From NCBI GenBank assembly GCA_963205125.1, contig CAUJJO010000101.1:1-32653 (forward strand): DNA of 32,653 nucleotides, written 5' to 3'. Below the pieces are notes generated by a model. That model searched no databases. It had not been told where the DNA came from and saw only the letters and a list, made by a program, of their open reading frames with translations. How positions within the stretch are numbered: position 1 is the first letter of the stretch; each line of letters opens with the position of its first letter. A program made the translations under genes and the position numbers. This document shows positions 7,455 to 17,289 of this stretch, one piece after another. Origin of the DNA: Pseudomonadota bacterium (GTDB lineage: Bacteria > Pseudomonadota > Gammaproteobacteria > Burkholderiales > Burkholderiaceae_C).

Positions 7455-9020
7455 ATGAGCCTTCTCGACAAGCTCTCGCTGCGCGCCAAGCTGCTGCTGG
7501 CCCCGCTCGCCTGCCTCTGCCTCATGGTGCTGGCCGCGGCCGGCGCGGTCTGGGGCTTCGCGCAGCAACGCGAGGCGCTGGATTCGCTGCACACGCAGCG
7601 CCTGCCGAGCTACGCGTTTGCCGCCCAGTTCGAGTCCGGGCTGCGCGACCTCAACGGCCTCATCAACCGCGCCATCGGCTACGCCGCGCTGGGCTACAAC
7701 GAGAAGGAGATCGCCGCCGTCGACAAGACGCTGCTGGCAACCTCCGCGGCCATGCACAAGGCGCTCGCCCAGCACGACAAGGACGCGCGCGGCGACGAGG
7801 AGCGCGCGCTCGTGCAGGCGCTGGCCGCGGGCTTCGGCAAGTACGACAAGGCGATCGCCGGCGTGCTCGAGATGCGCGAGGCCGGTGCGGCGCTGGCCGT
7901 CACCTACCTGACGACCGCGCAGTCGGAATACGAAGGCCTGCTGGCGCAGATCAGCAAGATCACCAAGGCGCGCCTGGACGCCGCGGGCGAGGACGTCGCG
8001 AAGGCGCGCAAGGCCGCCCAGAACGCGCAGATGGCGATCGCCGCCAGCGCCGCGGTCGCGGTGATCGCCGGCATCGGCCTGAGCCTGCTGCTTGCGCAAG
8101 GCCTGCTGCGGCGCATGCGCAGCGCCTCGAGCGCGGTCGAGCGCCTGGCCGCCGGGGATCTGTGCGAGCCGGTGCAGACGCAGGGGCGCGACGAGGTCGG
8201 CCGCCTGCTCGGCGACGTCGAGGCCGTGCGCGTGCGCCTGGCCGACGCCATCCGGCTCGTGCAGGAGGCCTCGGAATCGGTCAAGTGCGCGGCCAGCGAG
8301 ATCGCCTCGGGCAACGCCGACCTCAGCCAGCGCACCGAGCAGCAGGCGAGCAACCTGCAGCAGACGGCAGCGTCGATGGAGGAGCTCAGCGGCACCATCC
8401 GCAACAACGCCGAGTCGGCCGGCACCGCCTCGCGGCTGGCGCAGTCCGCCAGCAGCGTGGCCGGCCGCGGCGGCAGCGTCGTCGGCCAGGTGGTCTCGAC
8501 GATGACCGAGATCAGCGACAGCAGCCGGCGCATCGCCGACATCATCGGCACCATCGACGGCATCGCCTTCCAGACCAACATCCTCGCGCTCAACGCCGCG
8601 GTCGAGGCCGCGCGCGCCGGTGAGCAGGGGCGCGGCTTCGCCGTCGTCGCCAGCGAGGTGCGCAGCCTCGCGCAGCGCAGCGCGCAGGCCGCACGCGAGA
8701 TCAAGGCCTTGATCGGCACCAGCGTCGAGAAGGTCGAGGCCGGCACCCGCCTCGTCGGCGAGGCCGGATCGACGATGCAGGACATCGTCGAGCAGGTCAA
8801 GCGCGTGAGCGACCTGATCGCCGAGATCAGCAGCGCCTCCGAGCAGCAGACCGCGGGCGTCGGCCAGGTCAGCGACGCGGTGACGCAGCTCGACACCGTG
8901 ACGCAGCAGAACGCCGCGCTCGTCGAGCAGTCGGCCGCGGCGGCCGAGAGCCTGCGCCAGCAGGCGCACCGCCTGGTCGAGGCGGTGGCCGTGTTCAAGG
9001 TCGAAGGCGCGCCCGCGTAG
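7455..9020 (+). CDS. Methyl-accepting chemotaxis protein
   Basis: Protein of 521 residues. Membrane helices at about 12-34 and 193-216 flank a periplasmic, mostly helical region of about 158 residues that looks like a four-helix-bundle sensor rather than a Cache domain. A HAMP domain (about 217-268) and a long cytoplasmic coiled coil follow. The hairpin tip that binds CheA/CheW is clear: [20 protein letters not shown] and [20 protein letters not shown] (about 373-412). There is no C-terminal NWETF-type CheR-tethering pentapeptide; the end is [11 protein letters not shown] 7455 is preferred over upstream in-frame codons because it begins [15 protein letters not shown] directly before helix 1. 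Two free Cache proteins flank it, which suggests that they feed signals to its periplasmic domain. Confidence 0.95.
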   Translation: MSLLDKLSLRAKLLLAPLACLCLMVLAAAGAVWGFAQQREALDSLHTQRLPSYAFAAQFESGLRDLNGLINRAIGYAALGYNEKEIAAVDKTLLATSAAMHKALAQHDKDARGDEERALVQALAAGFGKYDKAIAGVLEMREAGAALAVTYLTTAQSEYEGLLAQISKITKARLDAAGEDVAKARKAAQNAQMAIAASAAVAVIAGIGLSLLLAQGLLRRMRSASSAVERLAAGDLCEPVQTQGRDEVGRLLGDVEAVRVRLADAIRLVQEASESVKCAASEIASGNADLSQRTEQQASNLQQTAASMEELSGTIRNNAESAGTASRLAQSASSVAGRGGSVVGQVVSTMTEISDSSRRIADIIGTIDGIAFQTNILALNAAVEAARAGEQGRGFAVVASEVRSLAQRSAQAAREIKALIGTSVEKVEAGTRLVGEAGSTMQDIVEQVKRVSDLIAEISSASEQQTAGVGQVSDAVTQLDTVTQQNAALVEQSAAAAESLRQQAHRLVEAVAVFKVEGAPA

Positions 9021-9066
9021 CGCGGCCACCGCCACGCTGCGGCAAGCGATTCCCCAACCACGGCCC

Positions 9067-9093
9067 GGGCTCGACCGCCCAAGGGCCGAGCCC
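9067..9093 (+). terminator. Possible hairpin after the chemoreceptor gene
   Basis: GGGCTCG (9067-9073) pairs with CGAGCCC (9087-9093), with 13 bases between them. It lies 47 bases after the chemoreceptor stop and 58 before the next ATG. There is no T-run. It may attenuate transcription into, or stabilise an mRNA end before, the second Cache gene. Confidence 0.35.
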
Positions 9094-9151
9094 CCCGGCG
9101 TCGTCGCAGGCGATGCCTCAATCCCCCCAACCTGAAACCAGGAGCTCCCCG

Positions 9152-9604
9152 ATGACCCCGATGAAGACCCTGATCGCCGCTGCCGCCCTGGCGATCACCT
9201 CGATGGCCGCGCACGCCGACAAGGTGTCCGACGCCAAGGCGATGCTGGACAAGGCCATCAGCATGGTCCAGGCCAAGGGCAAGGACGCCGCGACCGCCGA
9301 GCTCAACGCCGGCGGCAACTGGCACCAGGGCGGCGTCTACGTCGTCTACGGCCAGCTCGACGGCACCATCCTCGCGCACTCGGCCAACAGCAAGATGGCC
9401 GGCAAGAACACCGCACAGGCCAAGGACGCCGCCGGCAAGGAGTTCGTCAAGGAGAACCTGACCGCGCTCAAGAGCACGGGCAGCTCCGAGATCACCATGC
9501 GCTGGGCCAACCCGGACACGAACAAGAGCGACGACGCGATCATGTTCAGCAAGCGCGTCCCGGGCACCGACAACTACGTCTCGGCAATCACCTTCGTGAA
9601 GTGA
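9152..9604 (+). CDS. Secreted single-Cache (sCache_2-like) protein, copy 2
   Basis: Protein of 150 residues, collinear with the copy at 6902-7354 and of identical length. A signal peptide (about 1-22, ending MAAHA) precedes a single Cache domain: GGVYVVYGQLDGTILAHSAN, MAGKN, DAAGKEFVKEN, MRWANPDTN. Shared blocks (LAHSAN, GKN, FVKEN, MRWANP, SKR-PG) mark the two as paralogues, while the signal peptides and several pocket-facing residues differ, so their ligands may differ. ATG 9152 is chosen because AGGAG lies 7-8 bases upstream; ATG 9161 is in frame but too far from it. The stop is followed by two strong hairpins. It is probably a periplasmic ligand-binding protein. Confidence 0.85.
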   Translation: MTPMKTLIAAAALAITSMAAHADKVSDAKAMLDKAISMVQAKGKDAATAELNAGGNWHQGGVYVVYGQLDGTILAHSANSKMAGKNTAQAKDAAGKEFVKENLTALKSTGSSEITMRWANPDTNKSDDAIMFSKRVPGTDNYVSAITFVK

Positions 9605-9610
9605 GCGCAC

Positions 9611-9630
9611 GGGGCGTCCCCGGACGCCCC
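9611..9630 (+). terminator. Hairpin after the second Cache gene
   Basis: GGGGCGTC-cccg-GACGCCCC is a perfect 8-bp stem with a tetraloop, 7 bases after the stop codon. No T-run follows. Confidence 0.5.
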
Positions 9631-9648
9631 GACGAAGCGACTGCCCAC

Positions 9649-9681
9649 AGGCCGGCCGGATCCGCGCGATCCCGCCGGCCT
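9649..9681. terminator. Bidirectional terminator between convergent genes
   Basis: AGGCCGGC-c-GGATC (9649-9662) pairs with GATCC-c-GCCGGCCT (9668-9681): 13 base pairs with one C/C mismatch and a 5-base loop. It lies between the plus-strand Cache gene and the end of the minus-strand ABC transporter operon, so it could serve both. Confidence 0.55.
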
Positions 9682-9698
9682 TCGTCGTTCCTGCCGGC

Positions 9699-10687
<989 letters not shown>

Positions 10688-10691
<4 letters not shown>

Positions 10692-11668
10692 CGCGGCACC
10701 TCCCCTGCGCCCGCGTGCAGCCAGCACGCCGCCTGCGTGCGCCCGGCGGGCATCAGCTCGGGGCGCTCGACGCGGCAGCGCTCGAAGACCTGCGGGCAGC
10801 GCGGGTTGAAGGCGCAGCCGCGCGGGATGGCGTTCAGGCGCGGCATCGCGCCGTCGATCTGCAGCAGGCGCTCGCGGTCCTCGTCCATCGCCGGGATCGA
10901 GCCCATCAGGCCGCGCGAGTAGGGGTGCGCCGGCGCGTGGATGACCTCGTGCACCGGGCCGAGCTCGGCGATGCGGCCGGCGTACATCACCGCCACGCGG
11001 TCGCAGGTCTCGGCGATCACGCCCATGTCGTGCGTCACCAGCATCACCGCAGCGCCCTTCTCGCGGGCCAGGTGCTTGAGCAGCGCGATGATCTGCGCCT
11101 GGATCGAGACGTCGAGCGCCGTCGTCGGCTCGTCGGCGACGATGAGCCGCGGCTCGGCGGCCAGCGCCAGGGCGATCACCACGCGCTGGCGCATGCCGCC
11201 GCTGAACTGGTGCGGGTACTGGTCGATGCGCGCCTCGGGCGCCGGGATGCCGGTCTGGCGCAGCAGGTCGATGGCACGCTCGCGCGCCTGCGCGGCGTTC
11301 AGCGGGAGGTGCGTCTGGATCGTCTCCACCAGTTGCCGGCCGACGGTGTAGAGCGGGTTGAGGCTCGTCAGCGGATCCTGGAACACCGCACCGATCTGCT
11401 TGCCGCGGATCTTGCGCATGGCGTCGGCGTCGAGCTCGTCGATGCGCCGCCCGTCCAGCAGCACCTGCCCCGCGGCGATGCGCCCCGGCGGCTCGAGCAG
11501 GCCGATGATCGCCGCGCCGGTGAGCGACTTGCCGGCACCCGACTCGCCGACGACGCCGAGGATCTCGCCGGGCGCGATGGTGAACGAGATGTCGTCCAGC
11601 GCCAGCAGCGTGCCGTGGCGGGTCGGGAACTCGACCCGCAGGTTCTTCACTTCGAGCAGCGGCTTCAT
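10688..11668 (-). CDS. Peptide ABC transporter ATP-binding protein, DppD/OppD type
   Basis: Protein of 326 residues: Walker [18 protein letters not shown]-loop [20 protein letters not shown], signature [15 protein letters not shown], Walker [14 protein letters not shown] and switch histidine [10 protein letters not shown]. The C-terminal oligo_HPY region includes [15 protein letters not shown]. Walker A has SL in place of the common ST, which is normal for DppD. It starts 4 bases after the permease gene before it ends, and its stop overlaps the next start, so translation is coupled through the operon. Confidence 0.93.
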
Positions 11669-11672
11669 GGCG

Positions 11673-12620
11673 TCATTGCAGCCGGGGGTTGAGGGCGTCG
11701 CGCAGCCAGTCGCCCAGCAGGTTCACCGACAGCGCGATGACCATCAGCATGATTCCGGGCCAGACGGTGATCCACCATTCGCCGCTGAAGAGGAAGTCGT
11801 TGCCGATGCGGATCAGCGTGCCCAGGCTCGGGCTGGTCGGCGGCACGCCGACGCCGAGGAAGGACAGCGTCGCCTCGATGATCACCGCCTGCGCGACGTC
11901 GATCGTCGCCAGCACCAGCACGGGCCCGAGCACGTTGGGCAGCACGTGGCGGCGCATGATGCGGCCGCTGCCCACGCCGATCACGCGCGCGGCCTGCACG
12001 TACTCCTTCTGCCGCTCGACCATCGTCGAGCCGCGCACGGTGCGCGCGTACTTGCCCCAGCCGGTGAGCGCGATGGCCAGGATCAGCACCGCGAAGGCCA
12101 GCGTCTCGTGCGCGTTCGGGAACACCGCGCGCCCGGCGCCGTCGATCAGCAGCGCGACGAGGATCGCCGGGAAGGACAGCATGACGTCGCAGACCCGCAT
12201 GATGAAGCCGTCGATGCGCCCGCCGACGAAGCCCGAGAGCAGCCCGAGCGCCACGCCCACGACCACGCTCAGCAGCACCGCCGCCAGCGCGACGAAGAGA
12301 GAGATGCGCGCCCCGTACATCAGCGCCGAGAGGATGTCGCGGCCCTGGTCGTCGGTGCCCAGCAGGTACTTGGGGTTTCCCTCGGCCAGCCAGCTCGGCG
12401 GCAGCCGCGCGTCGGAGAGGTCCAGCGTGGCGAGGTCGAAGGGATCGTGCGGCGCAAGCCACGGCGCGAACACCGCGGCGATCACGCACAGCAGCACGAG
12501 CACGAAGGAGACGATCGCCACCGGCGAGCGCTTGAAGCTGTACCAGACGTCACCGGCAAGAAAGCGCGCGAGCGCGCCGGGCTCGGCGGCCGCGGCGTCG
12601 GTGGATGCGGGGGAACTCAT
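11673..12620 (-). CDS. Peptide ABC transporter permease, DppC/OppC type
   Basis: Protein of 315 residues with an N-terminal cytoplasmic stretch (about 1-35), a first membrane helix (VAIVSFVLVLLCVIAAVFAP), the family motif YLLGTDDQGRDILSALMYGA, and four or five further helices. The EAA loop that contacts the ATPases is seen as EYVQAARVIGVGSGRIMRRH. It forms the transport channel with the DppB-type permease. Gaps are 13 bases to the upstream gene and 4 bases to the downstream gene. Confidence 0.93.
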   Translation of the reverse strand: MSSPASTDAAAAEPGALARFLAGDVWYSFKRSPVAIVSFVLVLLCVIAAVFAPWLAPHDPFDLATLDLSDARLPPSWLAEGNPKYLLGTDDQGRDILSALMYGARISLFVALAAVLLSVVVGVALGLLSGFVGGRIDGFIMRVCDVMLSFPAILVALLIDGAGRAVFPNAHETLAFAVLILAIALTGWGKYARTVRGSTMVERQKEYVQAARVIGVGSGRIMRRHVLPNVLGPVLVLATIDVAQAVIIEATLSFLGVGVPPTSPSLGTLIRIGNDFLFSGEWWITVWPGIMLMVIALSVNLLGDWLRDALNPRLQ

Positions 12621-12633
12621 GGCGGGCAGGCGT

Positions 12634-13611
12634 TCAATGGCCGCTGCGCTCGGCGCGCAGCCGCGGGTCGACGGCGAAGTACAGCAGGTCGACGACGAGG
12701 TTGATGACGACGAAGATCAGCGAGATCAGGCACAGGTAGGCGGCCATCACCGGGATGTCGGCGAACTGCACCGCCTGGATGAAGAGGAAGCCCATGCCCG
12801 GCCACTGGAACACCGTCTCGGTGATGATGGCAAATGCGATCAGGCCGCCGAGCTGCAGGCCGGTGATCGTCATCACCGGCACCAGCGTGTTCTTCAGCGC
12901 GTGGCCGTAGTAGACGGCGCGGTTGGAAAGGCCGCGTGCACGCGCGAACTTGATGAAGTCGGTGCGCAGCACTTCCAGCATCTCCGAGCGCACGAGCCGC
13001 ATGATGAGCGCGAGCTGATAGACCGAGAGCGTGATCGCCGGCAGGATCAGGTGCTTCCAGCCATCGACCGTGAGCATGCCCGTGGTCCAGCCGCCCAGCG
13101 CCACCGTCTCGCCGCGGCCGAAGCTCGGCAGCCAGTTCAGCAGCACCGCGAAGAAGAGGATCAGGAAGATGCCGATGAGGAAGGTCGGCAGCGAGACGCC
13201 CAGCAGCGACAGCCCCATCAGCAGCTGCGCCGAGCGGCGCTGCCGCCGCAGCGCGGCGTAGACGCCGGCCGGGATGCCCACCGCCAGCGCCAGGATGGCG
13301 GCGATGACCGAGAGCTCGAGCGTGGCCGGCAGGCGCTCGAGGATCAGCGTCGAGACCTTCTGGCTCTGGCGCAGGCTCATGCCGAACTCGCCGCGCGCGG
13401 CGTTGGCCACGAAGGCGCCGAACTGCACGAGGAAGGGCTTGTCCAGGCCGAGGTCGCGGCGCAGCGCGTCGCGCTGCTCCTGCGTGGCGTCCTGCCCCAG
13501 CATGTTGGTGACCGGGTCACCGACGAACTGGAACAGCATGAAGGCGACGAAGGCCACCGTGAGCATGACGATCACGGCCTGGGCGAGGCGGCGGAGGACG
13601 AAGGCGAGCAT
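12634..13611 (-). CDS. Peptide ABC transporter permease, DppB/OppB type
   Basis: Protein of 325 residues, first gene of the minus-strand transporter operon. The start MLAFVLRRLAQAVIVMLTVA is the usual N-terminal helix of the family; longer in-frame extensions up to 13740 lack family similarity and are rejected. A large periplasmic loop (DPVTNMLGQDATQEQRDALR) follows helix 1, then five more helices. The EAA loop is EVLRTDFIKFARARGLSNRA. It is divergent from the binding-protein gene, with 181 bp between the two starts. Confidence 0.93.
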   Translation of the reverse strand: MLAFVLRRLAQAVIVMLTVAFVAFMLFQFVGDPVTNMLGQDATQEQRDALRRDLGLDKPFLVQFGAFVANAARGEFGMSLRQSQKVSTLILERLPATLELSVIAAILALAVGIPAGVYAALRRQRRSAQLLMGLSLLGVSLPTFLIGIFLILFFAVLLNWLPSFGRGETVALGGWTTGMLTVDGWKHLILPAITLSVYQLALIMRLVRSEMLEVLRTDFIKFARARGLSNRAVYYGHALKNTLVPVMTITGLQLGGLIAFAIITETVFQWPGMGFLFIQAVQFADIPVMAAYLCLISLIFVVINLVVDLLYFAVDPRLRAERSGH

Positions 13612-13792
13612 CGACGGTCTGCGCCCGCAGGGGCGCGACGGGTGCAGGGGAAAGCGTCGGATTGTGGCCCGCGCCGCATGCACCTTGCGACGGTCCGAAG
13701 AACTTAGGGGGTCAGTGCTTACCCGCGGCGAGGCGCCCACGCGGCGCGGCTAGGGCTAGCATTCGCCGTTTTTCCACCCTGGAGCCCCAACG
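13612..13792. promoter_or_regulatory. Divergent control region of the peptide transporter
   Basis: This 181-bp gap separates the permease operon (minus) from the binding-protein gene (plus). Just before the plus-strand gene is an in-phase hexamer repeat, GGCTAG-GGCTAG (13748-13759), overlapping TAGCAT (13757-13762), a possible -10 hexamer. GGAG at 13781-13784 is the ribosome site. No clear -35 is seen on either strand. TAGCAT recurs in the same role before the GspE-type gene at 30053-30058. Confidence 0.35.
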
Positions 13793-15382
13793 ATGAAGCT
13801 GAGGACCTTGCTGAGCGCTGCCGCGCTCTCGGCCCTGATGGCCCTGCCCGTGCAGGCGCAGGCGCAGGCGCAGACGCAGACGCTGCGCTGGGCGGCGCAG
13901 AACGACATCCTGACGATGGATCCGCACTCGCAGAACCACGCCACCACGCTGGCGCTGCTGCAGCACGCCTACGAGGGCCTGGTGCGCTACAGCGCCAAGT
14001 ACGAGGTCGAGCCCGCGCTGGCCACCAAGTGGACGATGGTCAGCCCGACGCAGGTGCGCTTCGAGCTGCGCCGGGGCGTCAAGTTCCACGACGGCAGCCC
14101 CTTCACCGCCGACGACGTCGTGTTCTCCTTCGGCCGCGTCAAGCAGCCCAACGCGACGCTCTCGGCCTCGGTGTCGGGCGTCACCGAGGTGCGCAAGGTC
14201 GACGACCACACGGTCGACTTCATCCTCGCCGCGCCCAACCCCATCCTGCTGCGCAACGCCATCAACTTCTACATCATGAGCAAGTCGTGGTCGGAGAAGA
14301 ACCGCACCACCAACGTTCAGGACTACAAGGCCAAGGAGGAGAACTTCGCCTCGCGCAACGCGATGGGCACCGGCCCCTACAGGATCACCGCCTGGATGCC
14401 CGAGCAGCGCCTGACGATGACGCGCAACGACGGCTGGTGGGACAAGAACACCAGCAACGTCAAGGACGTCGTCTACACCCCGATCAAGAGCGACCCGACG
14501 CGCGTGGCCGCGCTGCTCTCGGGCGACGTCGACCTGCTCACCGACCTGCCGACGCAGGACGTGGCCCGCTTGCGCGCCGACCCGAAGGTGAAGATCCTCG
14601 ACGGCCCCGAGGTGCGCACCATCTTTCTCGCCCCCGACGTCGGCAGCGCCGAGCTGAAGTACAGCAGCGTCAAGGGCAAGAACCCGTTCGCCGACAAGCG
14701 CGTGCGCCAGGCGCTGAGCATGGCCATCGACCGCGTCGCGATCCAGCGCAACATCATGCGCGGCCTGTCGATCCCCGCCGGCCTGATGGTGGCACCCGGC
14801 GTCAACGGCCACACCGACGATCTCGACCAGCCGGCCAAGGTTGACGTCGAGGGCGCGAAGAAGCTGCTCGCCGAGGCCGGCTACCCGCAGGGCTTCGAGT
14901 TCCGCCTGAACTGCCCGAACAACCGCTACGTCAACGACGAGGAGATCTGCCAGGCCATCGTCGCGATGTGGGCCAAGCTCGGCATCAAGGCCTCGCTGGT
15001 GGCCGAGAACATGGCGACCTTCTCGCAGAAGTTCCAGAACTTCGACTCGTCGATGTACCTGCTCGGCTGGGGCGTGGCCACCTACGACGCGCAGTACACC
15101 ATCCAGGCGCTGGTGCGCACGCGCACCGCGGGTGCCGACGGCAACTTCAACTTCTCGAAGATCAGCGATCCGGTCGTCGACCGCCTGACCGACGCGATGA
15201 AGGTCGAGACCGACAACACCAAGCGCAACGCCGAGATCCGCGAAGCGCTGCTGCGCATCAAGGACGAGGTGCTGCTGATCCCGCTGCACCACCAGATGCG
15301 CCCCTGGGCCATGAAGCCCGGCGTGACGACCATCCACCGCTCCGACGACCGCCCCGAGGCGCGCTACACGAGCGTCAACTGA
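13793..15382 (+). CDS. Peptide ABC transporter substrate-binding protein, DppA/OppA type
   Basis: Protein of 529 residues with a signal peptide (KLRTLLSAAALSALMALPVQ, cleavage probably in the QAQAQAQ run near 22-26), exported to the periplasm. It belongs to the family 5 (cluster C) binding proteins: TLRWAAQNDILTMDPHSQNH at the mature start, FELRRGVKFHDGSPFTADDV near residue 85-105, and GTGPYRITAW near 195. It captures the substrate for the divergent permease/ATPase genes. The run of Gln-Ala codons at 13855-13878 is a small CAGGCG repeat at the cleavage region and may vary in length. A strong hairpin lies 40 bases after the stop. Ligand cannot be assigned; peptides are the default. Confidence 0.93.
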   Translation: MKLRTLLSAAALSALMALPVQAQAQAQTQTLRWAAQNDILTMDPHSQNHATTLALLQHAYEGLVRYSAKYEVEPALATKWTMVSPTQVRFELRRGVKFHDGSPFTADDVVFSFGRVKQPNATLSASVSGVTEVRKVDDHTVDFILAAPNPILLRNAINFYIMSKSWSEKNRTTNVQDYKAKEENFASRNAMGTGPYRITAWMPEQRLTMTRNDGWWDKNTSNVKDVVYTPIKSDPTRVAALLSGDVDLLTDLPTQDVARLRADPKVKILDGPEVRTIFLAPDVGSAELKYSSVKGKNPFADKRVRQALSMAIDRVAIQRNIMRGLSIPAGLMVAPGVNGHTDDLDQPAKVDVEGAKKLLAEAGYPQGFEFRLNCPNNRYVNDEEICQAIVAMWAKLGIKASLVAENMATFSQKFQNFDSSMYLLGWGVATYDAQYTIQALVRTRTAGADGNFNFSKISDPVVDRLTDAMKVETDNTKRNAEIREALLRIKDEVLLIPLHHQMRPWAMKPGVTTIHRSDDRPEARYTSVN

Positions 15383-15422
15383 GACCGGACGCGGGCTGCG
15401 CGCCCGCGCACCCGTCGAAAGC

Positions 15423-15444
15423 AAGGCCGCCTGCGGGCGGCCTT
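15423..15444 (+). terminator. Terminator of the binding-protein gene
   Basis: A perfect 9-bp stem AAGGCCGCC / GGCGGCCTT with a TGCG tetraloop ends in TT. A smaller stem, GCGGGC-tgcgc-GCCCGC (15391-15407), precedes it. Together they isolate the next gene from the transporter transcript. Confidence 0.65.
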
Positions 15445-15501
15445 GGCGCTTGTGGCGCGGTCGGGCGACGCGGTGGGGGCGCGGCCATGCGTGGCGCGTC
15501 T

Positions 15502-15530
15502 TATACTACCTTTCACAACAAGGAAGTATA
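15502..15530 (+). promoter_or_regulatory. AT-rich inverted repeat overlapping -10 and ribosome site
   Basis: TATACTACCTT (15502-15512) and AAGGAAGTATA (15520-15530) pair at 10 of 11 positions around a 7-base loop. The left arm holds TATACT, a 5-of-6 match to a -10 box; the right arm holds the AGGAAG ribosome site and runs into the ATG at 15530. As DNA it could be an operator; as RNA it would hide the ribosome site. It is sharply AT-rich against its surroundings. Confidence 0.6.
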
Positions 15531-16576
15531 TGTTCGTGCCAGGCTTCTACGTCCCGCAGAGCGCCGCGGCCCAGGCCGCGTTCGCCGATCTGGTGCCGGC
15601 GGCGCAGCAGTTCGAGCTGGAACGCTCGATTGCCGACCTGCCGGGCGGCTTCACGCGCAAGACGATCCGCGGGCGGACGTACTGGTACTACCAGATCAAG
15701 TCGCCCGACAACCGCCCGCGGCAGATCTATGTCGGCCCCGACTCCCCCGCGACCCAGGCGCTGCTGCAAGCCCGGGAAGACGGCGGCGCACGCTTGCTCG
15801 GCCATGAGCATCTGCAGCGGCTGTGCCGCTCGGCGATCGAGCTCGGCTGCGCCGCGATCGCGCCCACGCATGCGCGCATCCTTGCGCGCCTCGCGGATCA
15901 CGGCTTCTTCCGTGCCGGGGGCGTGCTCGTCGGCACGCACGCCTTCATCGCCCACCAGAACCACCTGGGCGTGCGCTGGTCGACTGCCACGCGCACCCAG
16001 GACCTGGACTTCGCGCACCCGGGCCGCAACATCTCCATCGCGCTGCCGAGCGGATTGAAGGTCGACACCCGTGGCGCCATCGAATCGCTGAAGATGGGCT
16101 TCGTCCCCAACCTCGCGCAGACCACCTACGTGAAGGCGGACGAGCCCGACCTGCAGCTCGACTTCGTGACGCCGCGCGTGGCGGCCAACGACAGGCCGAT
16201 CCACCTCCCCGAGTTGCAAGTGACGCTGCAGCCGCTGAAGTTCATGGAGTACGCGCTCGAGGACACGCTGCCCGCGGTGCTGCTGACCCGTCGTGGGCCT
16301 CTGGTCGTGAAGCTGCCGCAGCCGCAGCGCTATGCGCTGCACAAGCTGATCGTCTACGGCGAGCGTTCGGGCGACCTGCGCCCCAAGGCGACCAAGGATC
16401 TGGAGCAGGCAGCCTGCCTGCTCGCCTGGTTCCTCGAGCACGACCCGCTGTCGCTGCGCGAGGCCTGTGCCGATCTCGCAGCGCGCGGCAAGGGCTGGCT
16501 TGCACGCGTTGCGATCGGCGCCGCCGCCCTCGAGCGCCGCCACCCCGGCCTCTGGCCGCGCGTTAAGGCGCTCTGA
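15530..16576 (+). CDS. GSU2403-type nucleotidyltransferase-fold protein
   Basis: Protein of 348 residues, function unknown. An N-terminal region of about 70 residues has the pattern TRKTIRGRTYWYYQI and RQIYVGPDS, typical of this family. The core GGVLVGTHAFIAHQNHLGVR (130-149) and TQDLDFA (156-162) gives a nucleotidyltransferase-like G-[TS] with a D-x-D pair (D158, D160). KFMEYALEDTLPAVLLTRRG and a helical C-terminus follow. I recognise this as the GSU2403 / NTP_transf_8-like group, related in fold to abortive-infection and MenT-type NTases, but no activity is established. ATG 15530 is chosen because AGGAAG lies 3 bases upstream. The gene stands alone, bounded by a terminator upstream and a convergent gene downstream, and its AT-rich control region hints at acquisition. 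Confidence 0.78.
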   Translation: MFVPGFYVPQSAAAQAAFADLVPAAQQFELERSIADLPGGFTRKTIRGRTYWYYQIKSPDNRPRQIYVGPDSPATQALLQAREDGGARLLGHEHLQRLCRSAIELGCAAIAPTHARILARLADHGFFRAGGVLVGTHAFIAHQNHLGVRWSTATRTQDLDFAHPGRNISIALPSGLKVDTRGAIESLKMGFVPNLAQTTYVKADEPDLQLDFVTPRVAANDRPIHLPELQVTLQPLKFMEYALEDTLPAVLLTRRGPLVVKLPQPQRYALHKLIVYGERSGDLRPKATKDLEQAACLLAWFLEHDPLSLREACADLAARGKGWLARVAIGAAALERRHPGLWPRVKAL

Positions 16577-16626
16577 GCACCCCCAGGGCCGGCCTGCGCC
16601 CTGTCCGCTCCCGCGGGGCTCGAGCC

Positions 16627-17289
16627 TCAGTCGACGCGCCCGGCGCCAAGGCGCAGGTCGGCGCCGTTGCCGAGCACCACGGCCAGCGCCGCCTCCAGCG
16701 CGATGCGCACGCCTGCGACCTGTTCATCGAGCGGCATGCCCGCGCCCGTGCCGCGCGCCTGGGCCTGCGCCGGCAGCATGGGCACGTGGACGAAGCCGCC
16801 CCTCACGCCGCGGCGGCGCCGCAGCGCGTGCATGAGGCCGAAGAAGACCTGGTTGCAGACGAAGGTGCCGGCGCTCTGCGAGACCTCGGCGGCGAGGCCC
16901 TCGCGCTGCAGCGCGGCGAGCATGGCCTTGATCGGCAGCGTGCCGAAGTAGGCCGCGGGCGCGCCGGCCCGCACCGGCGCGTCGATCGGCTGCACGCCCG
17001 CGTTGTCGGGGATGCGCGCGTCGATGACGTTGATGGCCACGCGCTCGAGGCTGATCGCCGCGCGCCCGGCCTGCCCGAGCGCCAGCACGAGCCGCGGCCG
17101 GTGGCGCCGCAAGGCCGCGCTCAGGGCAGGCAGCGAGCCGGCGAAGGTGCAAGGCAGTTGCAGCGCCTGCACGCGCACGCCGCGCAGGCGCTGCCCGTCG
17201 AGCGCCTGCGCGATCTGCCAGGACGGGTTGACGGCGTCGCCGTCGAAGGGCTCGAAGCCGGTGACGAGGCAGCAGGGCTCGTGGGTCAT
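16627..17289 (-). CDS. pcp: Pyroglutamyl-peptidase I
   Basis: Protein of 220 residues, the normal length for this cytoplasmic cysteine peptidase (family C15), which removes N-terminal pyroglutamate from peptides. The start TGFEPFDGDAVNPSW is the family signature. The catalytic triad is present: E82 in SLERVAINVIDARIPDN, C145 in GTFVCNQVFFGLMH and H168 in GFVHVPMLP. Its ATG overlaps the histidine-kinase stop in ATGA, so it is the third gene of the two-component operon, an unusual place for it. The pyroglutamate released could be opened to glutamate by the 5-oxoprolinase encoded at 23364-26975. Confidence 0.95.
   Translation of the reverse strand: MTHEPCCLVTGFEPFDGDAVNPSWQIAQALDGQRLRGVRVQALQLPCTFAGSLPALSAALRRHRPRLVLALGQAGRAAISLERVAINVIDARIPDNAGVQPIDAPVRAGAPAAYFGTLPIKAMLAALQREGLAAEVSQSAGTFVCNQVFFGLMHALRRRRGVRGGFVHVPMLPAQAQARGTGAGMPLDEQVAGVRIALEAALAVVLGNGADLRLGAGRVD

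Noticed and set aside
12634-13740. Longer start for the DppB-type permease, upstream of 13611
   Set aside because: The extra residues are Arg/Ser-rich and unlike the family, whose members begin at the first membrane helix.
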